Source: Gemmatimonadota bacterium (GTDB taxonomy: Bacteria; Gemmatimonadota; Gemmatimonadetes; Palauibacterales; Palauibacteraceae). Taken from it: a stretch of 5,072 bases of DNA. Location: the NCBI GenBank assembly GCA_030598525.1, contig JAUVPT010000150.1:1-5072 (forward strand), given 5' to 3'. The notes under the pieces were generated by a model, which searched no databases, had not been told where the DNA came from, and saw only the letters and a program-made list of their open reading frames with translations. Position numbers and translations under genes: made by a program. Below are positions 1 to 5,072 of the stretch, piece after piece (the first letter of the stretch is position 1; each line of letters opens with the position of its first letter).

Positions 1-942
1 AGCGCCGACTCGGCGCTTCCGTGGGCGGCTCGCCTGGCCCAACACTACGGCGCGGAGCTGCACGTGGTGTGCGCTGTTCCGGAACGGGAGCCGGACTCCT
101 GGCTTCAGCTACACGATTCCACAGACCCTGAGGAAGTGCGGCGCGTGCTGCGCCACCGGGCCGAGCTCCAGTTGGCAGGCCGAGTGGCTCACCTCTCCGT
201 GCCCGCTCAGTCTCATGTGTCGACCTCAGAAGGAAGCCCCGGCTCGGCGATCCTGTCTTACGCGGAGGCGCACGGGATCAACCTGATCGTGATGGGGACT
301 CACGGCCGCCGCGGCTTCAGACGCTTCCGTCTGGGCAGTGTGACAGAGGAAGTCCTTCGACGGTCGACCTGCCCCGTGTTTAGCGTGAGGCAGGACGGCA
401 CTGACTCATCCTCGGAGACGGCGCTGAAGACCATTCTCGTTCCGATCGACTTCTCCTGGTACTCCCGTCTGACCCTGGCCTACGCAAGTGCATTCGCCGC
501 GGACCATGGTGCGAGTCTGCAGTTACTCCATGTCATCAACGAGACGGCCTGCCCGGATTTCTACCTGATCCAGTCGCAACTGGCGGATCGGGACCGCCAT
601 GGATTGGAGCTGGAAGCCGAGAAGCGCCAGCATCAGCTCCTGATAGAGGCCGGCGGACCGGCCGTCGAGGCCAGAATATTCGTCAGGTCCGGCAATCCGG
701 CGGGCGAGATTGTACGCTTTGCCCGGTCTGCCGGGTCCGACCTGATTCTCATGGCAAGCCACGGTCTCGGAGGGCTTCTGAGAATGATGCTGGGCAGCGT
801 GACGTCACACGTCGTGCACGCTGCCCCGTGCTCGGTACTGGTCACCCGGTGGAGTCGCGGCATGACGCCAGAAAGCGCGTCCCTGTCTACTCACTACTCG
901 GGGCTTCAGGCACCGGTGATAATCGAGGAGGTGGTTCCATGA
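1..942 (+). CDS. Tandem-domain universal stress protein (UspA family), 5' partial
   Basis: The reading frame is open from base 1, so the true start lies upstream. The first visible residues (SADSALPWAARLAQHYGAEL) match the end of the first beta strand and helix of a Usp domain, so only about 12-18 residues are probably missing. A GTG at 64 would cut into this fold and is not the start. Two Usp domains are seen, at about codons 1-122 and 141-285. Domain 1 has the complete ATP-binding signature G-x2-G-x9-G-S (Gly99, Gly102, Gly112, Ser113). Domain 2 has ASHG...LGS (codons 252-266), where the first Gly is Ala, a common variant that often keeps nucleotide binding. Both domains end in the usual APCSVLV/TCPVFSV-type strand. 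About 28 residues follow domain 2 and look unstructured. Usp proteins are cytosolic ATP-binding proteins linked to stress survival; the exact role is unknown. The stop overlaps the next ATG, implying translational coupling to the ATPase. Confidence 0.93.
   Translation, partial: SADSALPWAARLAQHYGAELHVVCAVPEREPDSWLQLHDSTDPEEVRRVLRHRAELQLAGRVAHLSVPAQSHVSTSEGSPGSAILSYAEAHGINLIVMGTHGRRGFRRFRLGSVTEEVLRRSTCPVFSVRQDGTDSSSETALKTILVPIDFSWYSRLTLAYASAFAADHGASLQLLHVINETACPDFYLIQSQLADRDRHGLELEAEKRQHQLLIEAGGPAVEARIFVRSGNPAGEIVRFARSAGSDLILMASHGLGGLLRMMLGSVTSHVVHAAPCSVLVTRWSRGMTPESASLSTHYSGLQAPVIIEEVVP
925..934 (+). promoter_or_regulatory. Ribosome binding site for the CooC-like ATPase
   Basis: GAGGAGGTGG lies inside the last codons of the stress protein gene, with the GGAGG core 7 bases before the ATG at 939. 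This decides the start. The same frame is open further upstream with an ATG at 828, but that one lies inside the Usp domain coding region and has no comparable site. Confidence 0.8.
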
Positions 943-1865
943 GTTCAGCAAAGCCGCTGAGCAATCAGCGTATCGGCATTCTCGGCAAGGGGGGCTCGGG
1001 CAAGAGCACGGTTACGGTGCTGACGGCCAGAGCTCTCCTGCGGCAGGGTTACTCGGTCTGCGTTCTGGACGCGGACTCCACGAACTTCGGACTCCACGAT
1101 GCGCTTGGCCTCAAGCGTGCACCGGCGCCCCTGTTGGAGTACTTCGGAGGGGCGGTCTTCAGCGGTGGAAGCGTGAGCTGCCCCGTCGACGATCCGACAC
1201 GACTTCCGGGCGCTCAGATCTCACTGGAGGCTATCCCTGATCGGTACGTCGACCAAACGCCCGACGGCATCTGGCTACTGATCGCCGGAAAGCTCGGCTC
1301 CCTCGGGCCGGGAGCGGGCTGTGATGGGCCGATCGCCAAGATCGCGAGAGACCTGACTATCCGGTCCGAGTCGGAGAACCTGGTCACTCTGGTGGACCTG
1401 AAGGCCGGTTTCGAGGACTCCGCCCGTGGCCTCATCACCGGAGTGGATTGGGCGGTAGCCGTGGTCGATCCGACGAAGTCAGCCGTCCGAATCGCGGAAG
1501 ACCTCAGCAATCTGGTCTACGAGCTGCACGAGGGTGGTATGCCCGCAACCGAGCATCTCGAGAGTCAGGACCTGGTCGACCTTGCCAACAGCATCTACCG
1601 CGAATCCAGGGTACGACTGGTGCTGACCGTCCTGAACAGGGTACCCGACGAGGACACCGAACAGCTGCTGCGTGACGTCCTGATCGATTACGGTATCGAG
1701 CCGGTTGCCGTCATCCACGAAGATCCGGCGATCAGCGCTTCCTGGTTCAAGGGCGGGGCGCTCAGGACGAGCGTCGCTGAGAAAGACGCGGAACCACTTG
1801 TCGCAGCCCTCGAAGCTGCTGCTACGGCCCGTATGACAAGACCCGCGGCCGCGCCCGCAGTCTGA
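939..1865 (+). CDS. CooC/MinD-type P-loop ATPase (deviant Walker A)
   Basis: The product is a 308-residue SIMIBI-class ATPase. The deviant Walker A motif GKGGSGKST (residues 16-24) carries the signature Lys17, which acts across a dimer. DADSTN (44-49) fits the switch I region with Asp46, and LVTLVDLKAG (148-157) fits Walker B with Asp153. The stretch after Walker B (GFEDSARGLITGVDWAVAVV) resembles the glutamate/arginine and GVD pattern of CooC, the ATPase that helps load nickel into carbon monoxide dehydrogenase. It resembles ParA or MinD less: no MinD-type C-terminal amphipathic helix is obvious. CooC binds metal through a Cys-x-Cys pair; here the matching region (GAGCDGP, 125-131) has one Cys only, so nickel binding is doubtful. 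No dehydrogenase gene is in view. The ATG overlaps the stress protein stop by four bases (ATGA) and follows a strong ribosome binding site. The C-terminus is Ala/Pro-rich. Family placement is fairly secure; client protein unknown. Confidence 0.88.
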   Translation: MSSAKPLSNQRIGILGKGGSGKSTVTVLTARALLRQGYSVCVLDADSTNFGLHDALGLKRAPAPLLEYFGGAVFSGGSVSCPVDDPTRLPGAQISLEAIPDRYVDQTPDGIWLLIAGKLGSLGPGAGCDGPIAKIARDLTIRSESENLVTLVDLKAGFEDSARGLITGVDWAVAVVDPTKSAVRIAEDLSNLVYELHEGGMPATEHLESQDLVDLANSIYRESRVRLVLTVLNRVPDEDTEQLLRDVLIDYGIEPVAVIHEDPAISASWFKGGALRTSVAEKDAEPLVAALEAAATARMTRPAAAPAV

Positions 1866-1886
1866 GCGGTGAGCCGACAGGGACGA

Positions 1887-1892
1887 AGGAGG
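1887..1892 (+). promoter_or_regulatory. Ribosome binding site for the avidin-like gene
   Basis: AGGAGG sits 5 bases before the ATG at 1898 in the 32-base gap. It fixes the start. The in-frame codons back to the end of the ATPase gene contain no ATG or GTG, so a longer form with a signal peptide is unlikely. Confidence 0.82.
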
Positions 1893-1897
1893 CAGCC

Positions 1898-2386
1898 ATG
1901 TCACTCAAGGGTCACTGGTACAACGAGCTCGGCTCCGAGCTTGTCCTCGTCATCGACGGGAACGACATCCGGGGAACGTGCCGAACGACGGTAGGCGATG
2001 CACCGGGGGTCTACCGGGTGGTCGGGCTGACGGACGAGGCACCATCCGCGGGCACGCAAGTCGTGGCGTTCTCGGTCGCCTGGGACAACGAGCGCGGGGA
2101 TTTGCATTCCGTCACCACCTGGTCAGGCCAGTACCGGCAAGTGGACGGTGACGAGGTGCTGGTGACGTTCTGGGCGCGGACGTTGGAGACCGAACCGAAC
2201 TCCGATGAACAGCCGACACAGGTCGGCAAGGACCTGTTCAGGCGGACGAAACCCGGCTACGAGGAAGTCATCCGGCGGCTCCAGATGGGGCCGGGATCGC
2301 ACCCGTTATGCGTTGCCACCTGGGATTCTCCTTCCCACGATGACGAGGCTCGCTCGGGCCTCGCGGGCAGGCTAACTTTACAGTAA
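1898..2386 (+). CDS. Avidin/streptavidin-family protein, cytosolic form with C-terminal extension
   Basis: The product is a 162-residue protein whose residues 4-117 align by eye with mature streptavidin. It starts in the first barrel strand (GHWYNELGSEL against GTWYNQLGSTF). The core AWDNERGDLHSVTTWSGQY matches AWKNNYRNAHSATTWSGQY with no gap. Biotin-pocket residues kept, with streptavidin numbers in brackets: Asn9 (23), Leu11 (25), Ser13 (27), Thr30 (Ser45; Thr in avidin), Val32 (47), Gly33 (48), Trp62 (79), Ser71 (88), Thr73 (90), Trp75 (92), Trp92 (108), Asp112 (128). Changed: Cys28 (Tyr43), Arg94 (Leu110), Glu104 (Trp120). Trp120 normally reaches into a neighbouring subunit's site, and its loss is known in dimeric avidins such as rhizavidin. 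There is no signal peptide, unlike secreted streptavidin, so the protein is probably cytosolic. Residues 118-162 extend beyond the barrel and are unrecognised. It follows the ATPase gene by 32 bases, probably in one operon. Biotin or a biotin-like ligand is inferred from the family. Confidence 0.9.
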   Translation: MSLKGHWYNELGSELVLVIDGNDIRGTCRTTVGDAPGVYRVVGLTDEAPSAGTQVVAFSVAWDNERGDLHSVTTWSGQYRQVDGDEVLVTFWARTLETEPNSDEQPTQVGKDLFRRTKPGYEEVIRRLQMGPGSHPLCVATWDSPSHDDEARSGLAGRLTLQ

Positions 2387-2477
2387 CGATTCGGCGAGCC
2401 GCGTTCTCCCTCCTGACGTGACCCGCCACCTCGTTCTGTGGAGGCAGTGACTTCCCACTACCTGAGGGAGTTGACCG
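2387..2477 (+). promoter_or_regulatory. Intergenic leader before the zinc-ribbon gene
   Basis: This 91-base gap is the longest noncoding stretch in the window. I see no convincing -35/-10 pair and no hairpin followed by a T run. CTCCCTC at 2406-2412 is perfectly complementary to GAGGGAG at 2464-2470, which is the ribosome binding site of the next gene, so the leader could fold to hide that site. The complementarity is seen; a regulatory role is only inference and it may be chance. Confidence 0.3.
2464..2470 (+). promoter_or_regulatory. Ribosome binding site for the FmdB-type gene
   Basis: GAGGGAG ends 7 bases before the ATG at 2478. This spacing supports a real small gene here rather than a chance frame. 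Confidence 0.7.
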
Positions 2478-2648
2478 ATGCCCTTCTACGAGTACCGGTG
2501 CGAGGACTGCAAAAAGACGTTCACGATGAGCGAGCTCATCTCGGAACACGAAGGCCACGAGAAGGAACCCGAGTGTCCGAAATGCGGCAGCGTGCGAACG
2601 CACCAGCTCCTGAGCGGCTTCTTCGCGAAGACAGACTCCAAGACGTGA
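2478..2648 (+). CDS. FmdB-type single zinc-ribbon protein, 56 residues
   Basis: The translation begins MPFYEYRCEDCKKTF, the hallmark start of the FmdB/CxxC_CxxC_SSSS regulatory-protein family. It has two knuckles, Cys8-x2-Cys11 and Cys33-x2-Cys36 (CPKCGS), which would bind one zinc ion. The end (LLSGFFAKTDSKT) also matches the family's usual FFAKT-type tail. At 56 residues it is slightly shorter than the common 60-110 because it lacks the Ser/Gly-rich tail. FmdB was named from a putative regulator near formamidase/amidase genes, but the role of most members is unknown; nucleic-acid or protein binding is plausible. It follows the avidin-like gene by 91 bases and precedes the methyltransferase by 40 bases, so it may be first in a second transcription unit or part of a long operon. 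Confidence 0.9.
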   Translation: MPFYEYRCEDCKKTFTMSELISEHEGHEKEPECPKCGSVRTHQLLSGFFAKTDSKT

Positions 2649-2688
2649 GAGGACCCGTCGCCCGGGCGCGGACAGGTTCCGACCCACC

Positions 2689-3408
2689 GTGAGGTCCTGG
2701 CTGCTCGCGCTTGGCGCCGGCGCCGCCCTCGCCGCTTCGCTGCCTCTCCAGCAGGCGGATGAGTACCGGGACGCCCGCCTCCTGATGGTCCGTCAACAGA
2801 TCGCTTCCCGTCTCGCGGGGCGGAATCCGGTGACGGATACGGCTGTTCTGCGGGCGATGGAGACCGTGCCCCGGCACCGCTTCGTGCGGCCGGGTGACGT
2901 GAAACGAGCGTACTCGGATCGACCCCTCCCCATCGGGCACGGACAGACCATCTCGCAGCCCTACATCGTGGCGGCCATGACCGAAATGATGCATGTGGTC
3001 CGCGGGGACGTCGTGCTGGAGATCGGAACCGGCTCGGGCTATCAGGCGGCCGTGCTGGCCGAGATCACCGATAGCGTGTACACGATCGAAGTCGTGGAGC
3101 CGCTCGGGCGGGCGGCGGCGCGACGATTGGTCGAGCTCGGCTACGGAAGGGTGCGCACCCTGGTTGGAGACGGGTACTTCGGGTGGCCGGATCATCCGCG
3201 CTTCGACGGCATCCTGGTCACCGCGGCGGCGAGCCACATTCCGCCTCCGCTCGTCGAGCAGCTCAAGCCCGGCGCACGAATGGTGATCCCGGTCGGAGCG
3301 CCGTTTCAGGTCCAGTCCCTGATGCTGGTGGAGAAGCAGCGTGACGGAAGCGTGATTCAGTGGAACATGGGGGCCGTCCGCTTCGTCCCGTTCACCCGCG
3401 GTGATTGA
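2689..3408 (+). CDS. pcm: Protein-L-isoaspartate O-methyltransferase, exported form
   Basis: The product is a 239-residue enzyme that methylates L-isoaspartyl residues in aged proteins using SAM, starting their repair. Family marks in order: LPIGHGQTISQPYIVAAMTE (80-99), which holds the substrate-site block around TISQP; SAM motif I VLEIGTGSGYQAAVLAE (109-125); the acidic strand end YTIEVVEPL; GDGYFGW; DGILVTAAA; and PGARMVIPVG. Typical cytosolic Pcm has about 208 residues. The extra N-terminus here (MRSWLLALGAGAALAASLPL) looks like a signal peptide, with Arg2, a hydrophobic core and a possible cleavage after Ala15 (ALA, residues 13-15), which suggests action in the periplasm or at the cell surface. 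The start is GTG at 2689 with only a weak AGG upstream (2674-2676). The ATG at 2785 would remove the signal and part of the first helix and has no better site. All motifs look intact. The membrane protein gene follows closely, or overlaps it. Confidence 0.94.
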   Translation: MRSWLLALGAGAALAASLPLQQADEYRDARLLMVRQQIASRLAGRNPVTDTAVLRAMETVPRHRFVRPGDVKRAYSDRPLPIGHGQTISQPYIVAAMTEMMHVVRGDVVLEIGTGSGYQAAVLAEITDSVYTIEVVEPLGRAAARRLVELGYGRVRTLVGDGYFGWPDHPRFDGILVTAAASHIPPPLVEQLKPGARMVIPVGAPFQVQSLMLVEKQRDGSVIQWNMGAVRFVPFTRGD

Positions 3409-3454
3409 CCTGGACTCGCCGGTCGATCCCTTTGCCGGTCACGGTCACGAACAT

Positions 3455-5072
3455 ATGCGCCGGATCGAGCCCGCCATCCTGCTCATCGGTGCGACCGGAA
3501 TCGCGTTCGAGATCGCGCTCGTCCGTGTGTTCTCCATCTCTCAATGGCATCATTTCGCCTACATGATCATCAGCATGGCGCTGCTCGGTTTCGCGGTGAG
3601 CGGAACCGTGCTCGGCCTGCTCGGCGACCGGGTCCGCGGACGTGAGCCCCGGCTTCTGAGGATCGGAGCCTTCCTGTTGCCGGTCTCACTGATCGCCTGC
3701 TATGAGGTCAGCCAGGCCATACCTTTCGAGACTCTGCAGCTCACCACGCGTCCCGGCCAGTGGGCCTTGCTTGTCCTCCTGTATCTCACGCTGTCGGCGC
3801 CCTTCTTCCTCGTGTCGTGGTGCGTTGCGACGGCGCTGCTGCTCCGGCCCGGCCGAATCGGTCGTGTGTACTTCGCCAACATGGTCGGCTCCGGTCTCGG
3901 GGCCGCGGGCGTCGTGGGCGCTCTCTTTTTCGTCCCCGCCGACGCGGTTCCGTACCTGCTGTCATTCGTGGCACTCGGCGCCTTCCTCCTGGTCGCGGGC
4001 GGTGACAGGCGGTGGCTCACCGCCGGCACAGTAATCGCCGTGGCTGTCGGGGCGCTGCTGGCCGTGCGCGGGCCGGTCCCGATTCGCGTCTCCGAGTACA
4101 AGGGACTGTCCTACGCCAGGCGGCTCCCGGATGCCCGGATCATCGCGCAGAAGGAATCCCCGCTGTCGCGACTCACCGCCGTGCGGTCATCTCTGATCCG
4201 CGAGACACCGGGCCAGGTTTCCGGTTATCCGATGAAACGCCTCGGAGTGTTTCCCGAGCAGGCGGCGCTGTTCTTCGACGGAGGCGGCGTCTCCCCTGTC
4301 CACAGGTTCGACGGCTCGCTGGAGCGCTTCGCGTTCCTCGACTACGTGACTTCGGCGCTTCCCTACCAGCTGGTGCGGGACCCGCGGGTGCTGGTCATCG
4401 GGGCCGGCGGCGGGACCGAGGTGTTGAGCGCGTTGGCCCACGGGGCGGAGCGGGTCACTGCGGTCGAACTCGACCCGGGCGTTCCGGAGATCGTCGATCT
4501 CATGGGTTCGTTCTCCGGAGACCTCTACGGGCGACCGGACGTGGACCTGGTGATCGCGGAGGGACGAGGCTTCCTCGAGGCACATCCCGACCTCCGTGTG
4601 GACGTTATCCAGATCGCTCTTCTGGATGCCTTCAACGCCTCTTCGGCGGGCGTGCATGCGCTGAGCGAGAGCTACCTATACACGGTGGAGGCGCTCGCCC
4701 TCTATGTGAGTCGGCTCAGCGACGAAGGGGTCCTGGCCATCACCCGCTGGCTGAAGACGCCGCCCCGGGACGCCATCAAGCTGTTCGCCACGGCGGTCGA
4801 GGCGGCCCGCGTGGCCGGCATAGAGGATCCGGGGCGCCATCTCGCCCTCATCCGCTCCTGGAACACGGCGACTCTCGTCATCTCGCGCGCTCCGCTGGAT
4901 GCCGGGCGCACCGCGGCAATCCGCGGGTTCGCTGAATCGCGCGGATTCGATGTGAGCTGGCTGTGGAATCTCGAGGTCAGCGAGACGAACCGGTTCACCG
5001 TTCTCGAGGAGCCGGTCTACTATCTGGGCGCCGGGGCAATCCTGTCACCCGACGCCGAGGGCTTCTTCGGCC
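3455..5072 (+). CDS. Membrane protein with spermidine-synthase-like SAM-fold domain, 3' partial
   Basis: The frame is open to the right edge with no stop; 539 codons are visible from ATG 3455. An alternative GTG at 3401 adds 18 polar residues and overlaps the pcm stop by 8 bases; neither start has a clear ribosome binding site. ATG 3455 is preferred because it sits just before the first membrane segment. Hydrophobic segments lie at about 6-26, 34-57, 70-88, 103-130, 142-161, 164-182 and 188-205. RVYFANMVGSGLGA (137-150) is like the segment seen in membrane-bound spermidine-synthase homologues. A soluble domain follows, with SAM motif I VLVIGAGGGTEVLSA (313-327), acidic strand end VELDPG (337-342; Glu338, Asp340) and an IALLDAFNASSAG block (388-399; Asp391). 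This is a spermidine-synthase-type Rossmann domain, but GGGTE replaces the GGGDG of true enzymes. Substrate and reaction are unknown. The missing C-terminus may carry more membrane helices. Confidence 0.87.
   Translation, partial: MRRIEPAILLIGATGIAFEIALVRVFSISQWHHFAYMIISMALLGFAVSGTVLGLLGDRVRGREPRLLRIGAFLLPVSLIACYEVSQAIPFETLQLTTRPGQWALLVLLYLTLSAPFFLVSWCVATALLLRPGRIGRVYFANMVGSGLGAAGVVGALFFVPADAVPYLLSFVALGAFLLVAGGDRRWLTAGTVIAVAVGALLAVRGPVPIRVSEYKGLSYARRLPDARIIAQKESPLSRLTAVRSSLIRETPGQVSGYPMKRLGVFPEQAALFFDGGGVSPVHRFDGSLERFAFLDYVTSALPYQLVRDPRVLVIGAGGGTEVLSALAHGAERVTAVELDPGVPEIVDLMGSFSGDLYGRPDVDLVIAEGRGFLEAHPDLRVDVIQIALLDAFNASSAGVHALSESYLYTVEALALYVSRLSDEGVLAITRWLKTPPRDAIKLFATAVEAARVAGIEDPGRHLALIRSWNTATLVISRAPLDAGRTAAIRGFAESRGFDVSWLWNLEVSETNRFTVLEEPVYYLGAGAILSPDAEGFFG

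Noticed and set aside
828..938. A 37-residue upstream extension of the ATPase from ATG 828.
   Set aside because: It lies within the second Usp domain in another frame, has no good ribosome binding site, and the ATPase family normally begins just before the P-loop as it does from 939.
1479..1904. Minus-strand open frame of 141 codons.
   Set aside because: It lies opposite the ATPase gene, has no domain or ribosome binding site, and is explained by the codon bias of the sense strand.
2347..2400. Inverted repeat GGCTCGC/GCGAGCC flanking the avidin gene stop.
   Set aside because: Only 7 pairs are separated by 40 bases with no T run following, so a terminator is not supported.
2377..2405. TTTACA resembling a -35 promoter element at the end of the avidin gene.
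   Set aside because: At the expected 16-18 base spacing the sequence is GC-rich and has no TATAAT-like -10 element.
2659..2668. Perfect 10-base palindrome CGCCCGGGCG between the zinc-ribbon and pcm genes.
   Set aside because: It has no loop and no T run, so it is not a terminator, and short GC palindromes are expected by chance at this GC content.
2536..3237. Long open frame (233 codons) on the minus strand.
   Set aside because: It is antisense to the zinc-ribbon and pcm genes, both of which have clear family motifs. The product is Arg/His/Gly-rich with no recognisable domain, typical of a shadow frame in high-GC DNA.
3435..3448. Short tandem CGGTCA repeat before ATG 3455.
   Set aside because: Two copies of six bases is within chance and shows no further structure.
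4012..4935. Open frame of 307 codons on the + strand.
   Set aside because: It overlaps the membrane/SAM-domain gene in a different frame, its product is extremely Arg/Gly-rich, and the SAM motif and membrane segments lie in the other frame.

Overview
This 5,072-base window is densely coding, with every gene on the + strand. The high GC, GC-rich third codon positions, ATG/GTG starts and clear Shine-Dalgarno sites point to a high-GC free-living bacterium. The mix of a tandem universal stress protein, an exported isoaspartyl methyltransferase and a membrane spermidine-synthase-like protein would suit Gemmatimonadota, Acidobacteriota or a similar soil or sediment lineage. That placement is a weak inference, because no marker gene is present.

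Layout: (1) 1-942, a tandem-domain universal stress protein cut off by the left edge. (2) 939-1865, a CooC/MinD-type deviant-Walker-A ATPase whose ATG overlaps the previous stop codon (ATGA). (3) 1898-2386, an avidin/streptavidin-family biotin-binding protein with no signal peptide, after a 32-base gap and a strong ribosome binding site. (4) 2478-2648, a 56-residue FmdB-type zinc ribbon. (5) 2689-3408, a protein-L-isoaspartate O-methyltransferase with an N-terminal signal peptide. (6) 3455 (or 3401) to the right edge, a multi-spanning membrane protein with a C-terminal spermidine-synthase-like (SAM-binding fold) domain, incomplete. The largest noncoding gap is 91 bases (2387-2477). I see no RNA gene, mobile element, CRISPR array or convincing terminator.

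The most notable part is the first trio: stress protein, CooC-like ATPase and cytosolic avidin. The first two genes are translationally coupled and the third follows closely, so they are probably co-transcribed. The avidin keeps most of the biotin pocket (Asn, Leu, Ser, three Trp, Ser/Thr and Asp) but changes three positions (streptavidin Tyr43, Leu110 and Trp120), and its 45-residue tail looks less coding-like. Genes 4-6 may form a second unit concerned with protein repair and small-molecule methyl or aminopropyl chemistry. Whether all six genes share one transcript cannot be decided from the sequence.
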